NCBI GenBank assembly: GCA_008973525.1
Contig: WACJ01000404.1
Coordinates: 1,054,001 to 1,118,000 of the forward strand
Direction of reading: 5' to 3'
From: Stenopsyche tienmushanensis
Lineage: Eukaryota; Arthropoda; Insecta; Trichoptera; Stenopsychidae
DNA length: 64,000 bases
Below are positions 1 to 11,594 of the stretch, one piece after another. The notes beneath the pieces were generated by a model, which was not told where the DNA came from, did no database searches, and worked only from the letters and a program-made list of their open reading frames with translations. The position numbers were made by a program, and so were the translations under genes. Every line of letters begins with the position of its first letter. Within the stretch, counting starts at the first letter, position 1.

Positions 1-3000
1 TTTTCTTCGTTTCTTTGATTGCCAAGAACAAATATGCCCGCGGCGTTTTCTTTCTGATTTCTTAACGTAGGCCCAGCATCCGAGCGTAAGATTGTTAACT
101 CTCTCCTTCTTATCGTCAAATGTAATTTGCGTGTTTATCTTGTAGATTCGTAATGACATGAGCTATTTTACATTCGCCCGGGTATTTTTTCAGGCCCGAA
201 TATGGCGGGTTGTGTATTTTCGGGGCGAAAGTACGAAAGACCGATCCATCAAGTGATACTTAATAATTGTTTTTTGCGCACATGATATATGCGCGGATAA
301 AAAAGCGATGTATCAAATTTGTTTCGCCGCTTCAAAGTAATCAGAAAACTTTTAATTAAATTTTCGGAATATTATCTATCTTTTTTTAAAATCATATCCA
401 TGCGAGTTTTTGGCTGCAAATGTGTATACGTATGCCGTGGTCGAATTTCATGCGAAAAATATGTAAAACTGTTTTAAGTATGGCCGTATTTCAGCCACAA
501 TGCGATTGACGTAAGTTTGAATTGTATTCCGAAACTCGACTCTGTGTTGTTCCTGGAGCATCCAAACTGAGTTTTGATGGCTTAAATATATAAACGTGTT
601 CCTGAATACATTCAATTTGTAAATAAATTCTGAAACTAAACTCACTTACTCTAATTTGAGAGGCTTTAGAATCTAATACATGAACTCATTATACTTGTTA
701 ACCACCGTTCCAATCCAGTTACTTATAAAATATACTATTTTGGCAGAATGCCTTAATTTAATTGAATTCCAAATGTTCTATTCATAAATAAACGACGTTG
801 AATATTCACGCATTTAATGTTTAAAATACGCTACAAAATAATGAATAATTAAAATTTATAAATACAATAACAACAATCTACAACTCATTGAACGATAACG
901 AGCATAGTTGCTGCAAAATATATATATTAATTAATAAGTGCAACGACTCGTTTGCTTGTCGTTTATGTTTCCGCGGGAATGCTAAAATCAAATATTGGCA
1001 GCATAATCAAGCACATGATTTAAAGGTACAACTTTATCTCATATATCAACGTATTTCTTTCTGATCTCAATCCACCTTTCGATGCCTCTTAGAAACTTAG
1101 AATCATCAGTCAGAAATTTATTGAGCTTCATCGTATATATAATATACTTTTTTTAAATATGACTCTGTTTTTGCAACACAAACCTCAGGATAAAAATAAT
1201 TAAAATTTTAATAACATAACGTATTTTTATCAGATTTAAATGCAAACATTAGCCGATTGGAGACTCACGACCAAATGCAATGTAATCACACTATTATGTC
1301 TGAACTAAGCATATATTATATGTGTACCATTCGAGGAACAATTTATGATATGCTCCTAAAAAGGAAGCATTTCCATATTTCACATCTGTGTGCTTATTAT
1401 GAGGCAAAGAGGCGGTAATAAATCAAATCCGTATACTAATAATGCAATGTCCTTACGCCATGAATTCAATAATTTTATTGGTATTCATAAAAGCTATAAA
1501 TACACAAGTCGGTGCTTTTCCGAGCTTTAAAGCTCCTACGCGGCGTTATTAAAGTTTCAAAAGATTTAGGAGTATATTTTGCGAACCATAAAGAGTCATT
1601 CGCTGGGCGACCACCGCCGTGCATGGCTTCTAGGACTTCATGAACAACAAAGCCTGAAGATTTATAATCACACATTAAAATAAATATGATTGCACCGCCT
1701 GCAACGTGGGCTGCAATAACTTTCTTGGACATTCATTCCCTCATAAGGTGCCGGAAGTAGTTTTTCGCTACATGTATAAACACAGCCATGAAAATGTCTG
1801 ATTTAAAACATGGCATGGGAAGACCACATATGGCCAACAAACGGGGATGATCGAACAGCAACGAGAAACTTCATCATATGGGGTGGCTAAGTTCTCACCA
1901 CCTTTTGCTTTTGATTGTTTGATGATAATGACTTAGTCTTTTAGGAACATATTCATTTCATAGACGAGAAATTTGAGTTTTTTACAAATTTCCGTTGATC
2001 ACACACAGCGAATAATAATATGTGCATCTTTCTTGTTTAGTTTGAAACCAATACTAAATGTTTCAATACCATTTATTTGCTAAATGTGAAAGAATATATA
2101 TTCTAAACTTAATAGTTTTGACAAAGTCAGTTATCGTTTTCCATAATAAAATTCTATATTTACTGTCTAATCTAATTGAAAAATATTTTATAAGCTTATA
2201 GAGGAAAATATAAAGTGCAAAATTTAAATCTCGATTGATCCAAATTCCGAAATTTCAGCGGGAAATATGGTTTTAGATAATTATTAAGAACGCCTCAGTC
2301 AAATTACTGAATAATTGAATTTTCCCTGTTTAATATATCCATTAAAAACATTTATAAATAATATTATTAAACCATTCTAGTATTCGATTATTTTAATACT
2401 TGGGTTTCGATTATGCCTGAACGACTCACGTATTCGGCCCCTTGTCTAAAAGTATACCAATTATCGGATAAATGGTGATTTTATGAAAACTTTAATGGGA
2501 CATATTTTATGGGAAGGGTTGAAGGAATGTCAAGGATCGTATAATAAGGTCGCGATGTTCGCAGGATGTTTCCCGTTAGTTTGCGGGACCTCTTTTGACG
2601 TCGCTCAGAACTCTTCGTCACTTCGAACGTTTGATTTCTCGGTCTAATTTTATTCCTTCGGTTCCTTCCAGCGCCTCTCGCCTCCTCTTCTCCACCCTCT
2701 TTCACATTTCAATCTACCATCAAACGAATATTTACATTGGAAATTCACATCGGAACATCAATTACTGAGAGAACCTTGCCTTCAGTCGTGTATGCGCTCC
2801 GGCTGAAGGCACTGATTTTCAATGAAAATATTTTTAAATTTCATCTTTAAGCGCTGTTGAAAATTTTATTGACAAACACTTTTAGCTGTGCGATTTTACC
2901 TGAAGCTCGATTACGCGTTTATTGGACGAATTTCAGTGAAAAATAGAGGACCCAATTGCTCGATGATGTAAACGATTTTCATAATTGAGATTGACGTTCG

Positions 3001-3329
3001 TATTATTTTGCTCGTATAGCTATTATAGAGTCCATTTCGAGCTATTATTTTATTTTCAACTGTTCAATATTTCATTTCGACCTTTTCAACGATAGATTCA
3101 TTTTTGAAATGTAACTACAAATCAATACACCCCAATTAGCCGGGTCTTTAATATGTGGTATGGTAATTCTGTTTCGATTTTAATAATCTAATTTTGACAC
3201 ATGGATCTTGACTTCAAAGAGTTTTATGTAGGAAAGGATTTATGGTCATTATTTTAAAATGAAAGTTGAAGATGTATTATATGCACCATCATGAAAAAAA
3301 ATCATGAAAAATTACTAATTTTCGAGCGC
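1..3329. other. AT-rich non-coding stretch
   Basis: No transposon, RNA gene or convincing exon was recognised. Open frames are short and without familiar motifs. The segment around 2560-2700 is less AT-rich and stays open on the minus strand (Arg/Lys/Glu-rich, 2481-2705). Its low complexity argues against a gene, but it could be a conserved element. Confidence 0.5.
1475..1732 (-). other. orphan open frame, 85 codons
   Basis: The frame starts at a true ATG (MSKKVIAAHVAGG...) and its stop codon lies inside an AATAAA hexamer, which could serve as a poly(A) signal. I do not recognise the product. It has a hydrophobic patch near residues 10-21 and a basic tail. No upstream promoter, intron or homologous family is visible. 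It may be chance, an old transposon scrap or a small gene, and chance is the most likely. Confidence 0.15.
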
Positions 3330-3545
3330 CTAAAGGGATTTTTTTTTTTTTTTTTGAGGTGGCTTTTAGCGATCCCTTTTTTATGGTATCATTACCAACC
3401 ATTTTGACATGGTTTTTCATGGCATATATATGTTTTTAAAAATGTGGTTGCCAGCCACATCTCCTGTGGGATTCGAACCCGAGATGATCGGGTTACGAGT
3501 CCAACCGCTTAACGCGGGACTACCTACAGGTACACTAAAGGGATT
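3330..3545 (-). repeat. tRNA-derived SINE with 11-bp target site duplication
   Basis: On the minus strand the insert (3341-3534) begins with a tRNA-like head. It carries a perfect RNA polymerase III B box (GGTTCGAATCCC, complement of 3468-3479) and an A-box-like stretch about 40 bases upstream. The would-be anticodon loop reads CTCGTAA. After about 100 bases of unrelated body it ends in a run of 17 A, seen as T at 3339-3355. The 11-bp direct repeat CTAAAGGGATT flanks it at 3330-3340 and 3535-3545, as expected for LINE-driven insertion. The T stem pairs poorly and the poly(A) tail is attached, so this is a SINE and not a working tRNA-Thr gene. The exact duplication suggests a fairly young insertion. 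Confidence 0.85.
3468..3479 (-). promoter_or_regulatory. Pol III B box of the SINE
   Basis: GGTTCGAATCCC on the minus strand fits the internal promoter B-box consensus. It would drive transcription of the SINE by RNA polymerase III. Confidence 0.75.
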
Positions 3546-3627
3546 GCCCCCCTTAATATCGAATGTATATCTGGGTTATTTATAAATTATTTAGCCAAGT
3601 TTTGATCCACATTTTTAAATAGGTATT

Positions 3628-3877
3628 TTAACCTGTTAACTGGGCGCGTTTTCCTCTAATTATGCAATGATCAATAGGTTTGTGGTTTCTTTCAAGGACA
3701 TGTTCTTACGTCAAGCCCGATGTATTTACTTTATAATGATTTAAATATCCTAATCTGTATTTAAAATTAATTAATATACCCATATATAGTTTTTAATATA
3801 TATTTATGTAAAAAATACTGATATACTTGGAAGTTTGGTTGGACGTATATATACGTCCAACTCGGTTAACAGTTTAA
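3628..3877. mobile_element. piggyBac-type miniature element (TTAA-flanked)
   Basis: TTAA occurs at both edges (3628-3631 and 3874-3877). The body of about 242 bp has imperfect terminal inverted repeats of the form (C/A)CTGTTAAC(T/C)G(G/A)G at 3632 and, inverted, ending at 3873. TTAA duplication is the signature of piggyBac-superfamily transposition. No coding remains. A 24-bp perfect palindrome sits 12 bases inside the right end. Confidence 0.6.
3838..3861. repeat. 24-bp perfect palindrome
   Basis: The sequence from GTTGGACGTATA through its complement has no loop and no mismatch. It lies just inside the right end of the TTAA-flanked miniature element, where subterminal transposase-binding repeats often occur. 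Confidence 0.8.
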
Positions 3878-4373
3878 AATAAATATTTTATTTTAAATTT
3901 GCTTCTTATTTTATTATGAATAAATTCATTGATTCAATCAGATAATATACAATTTTTAGGCGAAAATTCCTTGCTGAAAATAACCAAAATTATTTGACCT
4001 AAATATGTATTATTACACATCGCTAAATCCACAGCCGCTTCACACATTCGCTTATGGATGATATTGATTGCGTTAAGTGCACTCTACCGGCAAAGAGAGT
4101 TTGACGTTATCAATTGGATTAACCTCAAATGCAGAAATTTTACACCACCCCCACATTTTGAGGTATCATTAACATTATTTGATAAGCGCGCTTCGAATTT
4201 TGTTAGCAGTTTTATTGGTTTTGTATTTTTGACTCAATAGTATTCGATTTTTTTTATCAATTCAGGGTTCCCATTCGAAATAAATGCCTCATAAATAAAG
4301 CTCCCCTGAAAAAATAGTTTTTGGCAACCAACACTATTTTTAATTATCAATAACAATAAACAACACACATGTA

Positions 4374-5215
4374 TTAGATTGGAAACTATGAAACGGGCGT
4401 TAGGGCTAGTCTGTGTTCAGCTGCGCCTGAGTGAGATTCATTGTAACATGCGCTTGATTTTTTTTTAATAAATTTTAAAGGTATTCTTTTTATTGATTTC
4501 GTAAGATTTTTTCGTATTTGTATCCAATTTTTATTTTATTTTTCTCACATTTATTTTTCAACATTAAAATCACGCATTCGGAGATGGATCCACTATTGAA
4601 AAAAATGCTCGATATTGGTTCCAAAAATTTCGTTCTGGCAAAAACGGCTATGGAACCCGATACACATACAACTACTCATGAACTTGGGTCTAAACTAGAA
4701 ACTGACCGCAAGAACAAGTATGCATATTTGGTGCTTCGTAATACACGATTGCCGTTTTTACACCAAATCATCACTTGTGATGAAAAGTGGATATTGTATG
4801 ATAATCGAAAACGATCAAGCAAATGTATAGATAAGAATACACCCTCAGGACACACTCCTAAGCCGAAATTTCATCAAAAAGAGATTATGGTTACCATATG
4901 GTGGAATGCCAAAGGAGTGATCCATTATTCCTTCCTACAACCAGGCGAAACCATAACGGCGTAGTCCTATTGCCATGAAATTGATGTCATGCATATGAAA
5001 TAAAAAAGAGAAAAAAAATACAATAAACAAAATGTTATTATAAAAGACTTTGAACTGCTTATTAACTCTAAAAATGAAGATTTTTAAAAAAGCATATATG
5101 ATTGGCAAAAAGTCGTAAATTCTATTGGAAGCTATTTCGATTGAATATAATAAATAATGTGAAAAATAGCGCTTTTTATTTTTATTCAACGCCCGTTTCA
5201 TAGTTTCCAGCCCAA
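4374..5215 (+). mobile_element. mariner element, internally deleted, both ends present
   Basis: The 28-bp terminal inverted repeats are at 4374-4401 and 5188-5215. The inner 22 bp (TGGAAACTATGAAACGGGCG plus TT) match perfectly and the outer six have three differences. A TA dinucleotide flanks each side (4372-4373 and 5216-5217), the mariner target duplication. The element is 842 bp against about 1.3 kb for a complete mariner, because parts of the transposase gene are missing. Residues in the preserved part point to the cecropia/Hsmar1-like lineage. Confidence 0.93.
4518..5144 (+). pseudogene. mariner transposase, broken
   Basis: This is the remnant of a DDD cut-and-paste transposase that would act in the nucleus on the flanking inverted repeats. 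The first open part covers the end of the DNA-binding region (a degraded HELxxxLE segment) and the catalytic core start with ITCDEKWILYDN, so the first aspartate is present. It runs on to MVTIWWNAKGVIHYSFLQPGETITA and then a TAG stop at 4962. Reading on in the same frame gives YCHEIDVMHMK and more stops. After a deletion that removed the second and third aspartates, the C-terminus appears as DFELLINSKNEDF and YDWQKVVNSIGSYFD, ending at 5142-5144. The N-terminal helix-turn-helix half is mostly lost. It cannot make active enzyme. Confidence 0.9.
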
Positions 5216-5836
5216 TAATTATGCATTGTTATGATAATTATTTGGAGGAATTTAATAAAAAGAATCTAATGACGTAGAAGTAACATTTTTATTAAATTAT
5301 TTTAATGCCCACTTATCGATTATTTATGAGCACCATTATATATACATATAATACAAAATATTACATTTTTAAATTATGAACTTATTATAGGGTACATTAG
5401 GTTCCAAAAATTTAAATATTCAAGAGTAGAACATTTGAGATATTTCCATAGATTTTACCATAAGTGTTCCTGCACACTATCTATCCTCTGAAATGACTAC
5501 ATGCGTCAATTATCCCCAATGGCAGCCTTCAATCTTTTCCTTGGTTATTATAGACACATTTGTTGTCACCCTCTTAACGACACCCCAGGCGTTTAATCCG
5601 GAGGGCTTATATCAGAAGCGCTAGGGATCAAATGATAATATGATTAAGAACATTTTTGACAAATCGCTCGACACTTATTAAGTTCCGGACTTGATAACTG
5701 TGCCAATGTAACTAATGTATAATATTCATTCCGTTCAATGTTATTATATTAGTCAAAAATATCTTCGTCTGTTAAGAACCAAAACATTATGGATGAAGAT
5801 GCTTAAGTTTAACAATTTTCTTTGTATTCAAATATT

Positions 5837-5945
5837 AACCCTCTTAATGCCAGACGTCGATATGTGATAGATATCAACATTTGCAAAAAAACATCAACGA
5901 CGATATATCGTCATGTACGCAATAGCTTTTTATTTTTCGTAACGC
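5837..5945. mobile_element. possible piggyBac-type end (one side only)
   Basis: TTAACCCTCTTAATGCCAGA resembles the TTAA + CCC start of piggyBac-superfamily ends. A subterminal palindrome GACGATATATCGTC follows at about 5902-5915. No matching right end was found, so this may be a truncated miniature element or chance. Confidence 0.3.
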
Positions 5946-6292
5946 AAAATAACTCTGTCTCAAATTAAATTCTGTTGATAGCATACAAGACCACGTCGTT
6001 TCTTTACATAATCAATACACAAAAATCGATTAATTTACTCCTGCTTTAGAAGGAAATGATAATTGGACAAAGACTCATTCAACAAGCAGCGACGAACAGG
6101 AAGCAATTAAATAAATAAACACTGTCGGAAGCACAAAATATTCGGTAATTTCTTTGCGTAAACAAATAAACTTGAAATCGAAATCATTATTAGTCGATAA
6201 ATTTGGGCTAACGATCTATACAATCGTGCGATGTATGTGGGGAAGCTCTCCATTTCTGTCTCCCGAACTGCGCTACGTTCTCTCTCTGTCTC

Positions 6293-6380
6293 TGTCTGTC
6301 TCCGAGCTCAATTTACAAGAGTGCTCTTTCGAATAAGTGGAAGGGGGATCCCAGACCCTGGGATAGTACTCCTTTAGTGG
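6293..6380 (+). repeat. dispersed repeat, copy 1
   Basis: About 85 bases match the minus strand of 15396-15485 with only scattered differences (for example CTCTTTCGAATAAGTGGA and CCTGGGATAGTACTCCTTTA). No coding or terminal structure is visible. The family is unknown. Confidence 0.75.
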
Positions 6381-7426
6381 TTAAGCGCCTTTCTGATCTC
6401 AATACAAAGACAATATTCAAGTAAATGAGCGATTGGCAATTTTTCAACATTTCCTTGCGGTACATTTGAAATTAGGATATGGGCAGAAGAAAATAAGTGC
6501 ATTGCTTACAACATAACTATTATTTTTATATAATTTTCAAAAATTTCAACGGGAAGTTTGTGAAAAAATATTTGCTCAAGTCCGCGACAGAAATTTTGCT
6601 CAATTTTGTACATATTTCCAAAAACGCTCTAATTTACGCATCAAATCGGCGCTTTTCCAATATCCATATTTTTTCAATAATTGCTTTTAATAAAAAAAAA
6701 TAATATCAATATAATGGCTCTCTACAAAGCGCATTCTATCTATCGTTTGGTAGATGCTTAATTTGTATATTTAGTGCCAAAGTTGGTTGTGGATGCTTCA
6801 CACGAGCTATGGGGGGGGGGCTTTATTAATGCCCACTTGGGTCGTTAGGGCCAAATTACAAAATGATACAAACCCATTTAGCCGACGCTTTAAAAGTGCT
6901 GTAAAACAAAAATGTAAGTGCTGTAAAAATAAAAATTAAACCGTGCACCACCAAACGAGAAATACTGTCATAATACAAATGTCGGGCTCGCCGTAACCGC
7001 TTGTTCACAACACGCTGGTACCATACTTTATGTTCCGACTGATAAATAAAAAGTTCCCAACGTTTGGTCGTACTTTTGTACCAACATACGATTCTTCGCG
7101 TTATTGCCGCATAAATTGCAACAATATGTCGCCAAGAATCCGATATCATCACGTAGAAGACGTCCGACGAATTAAGTGCCCACACAAATCCTTGTCCTTC
7201 AAAAGTTTACGATGTATGACCGTGTACTTGTATTACTAAAAGCTTTCCCAACAAAAAGTTTTGTAAATATTTTTGGCACATAAGCCATATGAATGTTGAC
7301 GTTCGAATGCAAAATAAAAAAAGACATTTCTATATTTACCGCAGTTCAAAATATGATCCTTGAAAGTCATATAAGTTCAGCTGATTCTATTTCATAGTTG
7401 GAGGCCAAAAGTCGCATACATATATA

Positions 7427-7655
7427 TTAAAAAATGAATGTGTGTTGGCGTACAGTAATATTCCAGATACATTCCTATACCGTTAATCTGATTGAGATGA
7501 AACTTCAGTGAGTTATTGAGCATATATTTAAAAAAGTTTTTTCATAAACACAACCAATTTTAATGTGCAGAATTTGTTTTGCGATACATTTAACAGATGC
7601 ACCATGTTGACGCTTATTGTTCTGGTGGTTGCTAAGGTAAACAAAGCATAGTAAC
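7427..7655 (+). repeat. dispersed repeat, copy 1 of the 7.4/36.5-kb family
   Basis: The stretch 7467-7505 matches 36545-36583 at 35 of 39 positions. Similarity continues to a second block, TTTAACAGATGCACCATGTT near 7590, which matches TTTAACAGATACACCATTTT near 36640. The second copy lies inside a hAT miniature element. This copy has no recognisable ends. Confidence 0.7.
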
Positions 7656-8539
7656 CGTCGATGAATATAGTAAAGCTGATTAATTTTTCGATTCAGGTCT
7701 CATGAAGACTATAAACCCTGATTACAGATTTGTAAAAGATTTCCCAGAAAATTTTTGCATTCACATCATCTATAATAATCGCATCATAAGAAAACTGTGC
7801 TACCTCTGTAGTTCTTCATAGTTATATTTTTGACTAAATAGAACAAATAGCAAGAAGATATTAAACCCAATGAAAAACCTTGACTATACTGAGTTGATAA
7901 TATTGGCAAGGATACTGAAAAATTGTCTAATTCGTAAACCTTTGTGAATGTTAAAATATGAGCATGATTTGCATAAATTATTCGATGAACTCTTCGATAA
8001 ATTACATATGCTTCATATTAACAATTTTATGAATAAAAAATATATTCGTTGTCCATGTCCGTAGAAAATCTAATCATTGTAAATGATATTATGCTCTCAC
8101 TTTGAGCCTTAGTTCCAACTACGAATACCATCCTGGTAACGGGACTAATTAAGTAGACCTAGTTATGCAATAGCGAGGTTCCATTTTTGGCATGAAATAT
8201 TAAAATTCTTTGAATATATACTCACCTCTTAAAAATGCTTCAGCTTTTTGCTCTCCTTATTTTCATAAATGTTTCTGTTAAAATCTCAATATATCTCAAC
8301 GACGAATCTCAAATGAATTTTATGAAATATGAAATTAATGATTGCTGTGATTTTGGAGGTTTTAGCGATATTTTCATGGTAGGACTCGTCATGCCAAGTG
8401 TAACCAATTTGAAATACCATCACGTATTTCATCCAAAATACCATCTTTATCACGTTTCTGACATCTAATATCATTATTGCGCCTAGATCTCAAAATATGG
8501 GGGAATAGCGACTTTAAAAATCATGGCATAAGCATGTCC

Positions 8540-8577
8540 TCGCTTTCTCATGTCCACTCACTGCTCCAAAGTATTAT
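8540..8577 (+). repeat. direct repeat, unit 1
   Basis: TTTCTCATGTCCACTCACTG is shared exactly with the second unit near 9283. Flanking bases on both sides are also similar (TTTAAAAA about 30 bases upstream, TCCAAA downstream). The spacing between units is about 740 bp. No LTR features (TG...CA, primer site, coding between) were seen. Confidence 0.65.
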
Positions 8578-9274
8578 AATGCGTTTTATTTTATCTGCAA
8601 TGTTGAACAATTTAATTTTGTTATTATCATTTTGATACATTATCAAGTGAATAGATTTGACTTCATTTTACTACTAAGTATATCAATTATTTTTTTTAAA
8701 TTAATTTGTGAGTAATTCCAAATATTTGACATGGATTCAGAATGAATAGCATATTTCAAATGATAACAGCATTCAATATGAGTTGCTGAAATAATGAGAA
8801 TAATTAGCGACAACATGAATACATTAGCAAATGAAATTGAATACTTATATTAATCCTCTATAAAAACATATTCATTCAATAGTACTTTTTGGTTTTTTAA
8901 ATCACTATTGCTTGCTTTTATGCATTGCCATTAAGGAAGAAATAGTTGTAGTAAAATTTTATCGATACTAATGCGTACTTTCAAACGTCCATTGATTGTT
9001 TTATTCTCATTATTAGTTCAGCATGTATAGGAAAGTATTTGTATAATAATTTCATCAAAGGCTTGTTCAGTTGTTAAAAATATGATATTTTTATGTGTGA
9101 AAAATATCAGTAAAATATATCTTCAATCTGAATCTGAGCGTTATTTTCCGCTTTTTTTATAGATTCATCTACTTATATGCCTTGAAATATATGTATAAAT
9201 ATACATGTAATTAAATAATTCGTATTTAAAAAGCAAATATAAATTTTAATCAGTTTTAAAAACACTTATACATG

Positions 9275-9312
9275 TGCTCCGTTTCTCATGTCCACTCACT
9301 GTTCCAAATTAT
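9275..9312 (+). repeat. direct repeat, unit 2
   Basis: Second unit of the pair beginning near 8540. It is the same 20-base core followed by (C/T)TCCAAA. Confidence 0.65.
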
Positions 9313-9608
9313 CAAAACTAGTTGTTTTGCCTTTTGTGCATAATTTCTTGGCTTTTGTTTTAATATTAAGGCAAAAAATGGAATTTCATTTTAAAAAAAT
9401 CATCTTTTATGATACACCCAAGGTTTAAAAATATTTATGTCTCTCAACGCGTTTTAAGCATACATTTGCAACAAATTGCATCCTATTGACTGTTGGCAGT
9501 CATGCCTCTCTTCGGCTCTACTTTGATAGAATGACGCTTTCAATAATACATTATTTATGTACATAAAAGCCTCGTTATAAAGTCGATATATCGATATTGA
9601 TGAAGTTA

Positions 9609-9744
9609 CAAAGCTGGCAAGCCTACAGCAATGTCCTACTCTGGACTATTAAATATCCGGTTTCACGCATGTGGCGGAAATGCGCCTCTGCTGTGCCAGC
9701 AGAGTACCATGCTTCGTATTCACCGAAGAGAAGTGCCAGCTTTG
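9609..9744. repeat. nested inverted repeats
   Basis: The outer arms CAAAGCTGGCA (9609-9619) and its complement (9734-9744) are 11 bp each. Inside lies a tight hairpin, CTCTGCTG-TGC-CAGCAGAG (9686-9704). The patch is more GC-rich than its surroundings. It could be a miniature element core, a structured regulatory site or chance. Confidence 0.5.
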
Positions 9745-11594
9745 AACTATTTCCAACAAATTGAGTTCAGCGAACAAATGAGGTAAATGAATAGAGTCCA
9801 CAATATAATATTGAAGAAGCCAGCTGATCTCTGCAGATAATGGTCACGTTTTACTACTCCGAGGCGCAACAAAGATATAGGACCCAGTCAATAAGCGAAA
9901 TTCGATTCTGTCGCCTTTATAGCCCGGAATATGCATATAAGTTGTTACAAACATCCGAAGTTCTCAACAACTCCACAAAAGAAAATTTCAATATTTCAAA
10001 CACCAGCTCGAACCAGCGAACGTGGTAGAAGAACATTTTTCTTTTGCAACTTTTGCGACATTTTCTATTATGTCTTCGAAGTCTGCACTGTAAATACTTA
10101 AGCAACATTATTAAATAAAAGGAAAATCATGTCGAATTTTTGTTGAAACTATCGATCATTATGTCTACAAGAAAATCATTGCACATTGCATCAATTTAAA
10201 TTATTTGATTGAAAGAAAATTGGAGCTTTTACTATAAGAATTATAATCACTGTTAGACATCCTCATTGTGTATAATGATCGTCTTCGTATCAGCTGGATC
10301 CAAATGAATTTTTTAACTATTTTGACGACGATTATCATTGTGATGCATTCTCATATATAGAGCTTCTCCACATTTCGTTCAATTTAATGTATGTCTGTCA
10401 GTTTGTTCCTTTTTCCGTTTTATATCCTTTAGTCAATCTAAAAAAAAATCTTAGTTGCATTTTAGAATTTTGACGAAAATATGATCACTGCGAAATCTTC
10501 CTACAAATTCTTAATAATTCAGCATTCTAAATTATTTTTAGAGATGTAATATATTATATAAGTTTAAAATATTCTGGATTACATTCATCCGTGAACATGG
10601 TTCATCTATTAACATGAACAAATCGCTATGTCCGATATAATAGAAAATGGTTAATAATGTGTATTTCAATGAAAATCTCAATCTAATTATAATTTTTTTC
10701 ACGATTAAAAAAACAAGAATGATTTATAATAAGCTTGTGGTATTAAAAACATAAATATTTGTTTGATATTATTTGATATGAGTTAAATTGAATTTATTAT
10801 AGCGAATGCAAATTAAAATCTATATCGTTCAAATATCAAACATTTTCATAAAAAATTGAACGCTTTAACACTCCTAAAATTCAAAAAAAAATGTACAACT
10901 TGACATCAAAGATTACATTTCTATACAATCATATTTCAAACATAGAAAATACTATTTTGCATTATTTTAATTGGATAAATATTTATTCTAGCGTCATTTA
11001 TTACGCGCGAAGTACGCAACAAAAATGAAAAACACATTCCATAAATTTAATGCGAAAATTAATGGATTAATGCGAAATGTTGATTTCCCCTGTGGATACG
11101 TCACGTATTAAATCTAATATTTTTGACATGTTCTGATGGGAAATAATGTCAATTATGCTTCAAATTTCTATATAAGGTAAAATGTCACGAAGAAAATGTA
11201 ATGAAAATATTTTTTGTATTATAAAACGGGATGCGTAGGGAAAAATCAGCTTGACATCAACCTGTGTGAAATAATTCAACCATTGGGAATTAGACGAGGG
11301 AGTAATTAAAAAATAATTTAATACGTTGTTAAATAATGAAGCTCTTGGTACCAATTCATAGTCACTTTTCGCCGAACAATTAAATTTAAATATGCATGCA
11401 AATCGAAATAAACACAAAATTGGTTTTCGATACGTTCATAACACGCTATAGTCCGCAGCACGCAATTTAGAGTGATAAATTCAGTCGAGTGTAGGCTTAA
11501 ATAGATATCTTGTACAAATTAAAATTATGTTAAATAATACAAAAGTTGTATAAATTATTAAGTGAAAAAAACGATTTCTTCTTGTTCATATTTT

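Larger units (their letters stand above)
5218..7426. other. AT-rich non-coding stretch with repeat scraps
   Basis: No gene was recognised. It holds a possible piggyBac-type end at 5837, one copy of a dispersed repeat (6293-6380) with a preceding TC/TG-rich run at about 6273-6302, and a run of ten G at about 6811-6820. A minus-strand open frame at 6856-7185 (109 codons, Trp/Arg/Tyr-rich) is left unassigned, as it shows no known motif. Confidence 0.45.
7656..11594. other. AT-rich non-coding stretch
   Basis: No gene was recognised. Notable only are a pair of direct repeats (8540-8577 and 9275-9312) and an inverted-repeat patch (9609-9744), listed separately. The remainder is A/T-rich DNA with short random open frames. 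Confidence 0.45.

Noticed and set aside
3462..3534. Possible tRNA-Thr (CGT) gene on the minus strand
   Set aside because: The B box is perfect, but the T stem pairs badly and the sequence continues into a body and poly(A) tail with a target duplication, so it is a SINE head.
6856..7185. 109-codon minus-strand frame as a gene
   Set aside because: No recognisable domain or splice context, and part of its end is a repeat of the word ACAGCACTT. It was left unassigned.
8540..9312. Long terminal repeats of a small retroelement
   Set aside because: The direct repeats lack TG...CA ends, no primer-binding site was seen and there is no coding between them.
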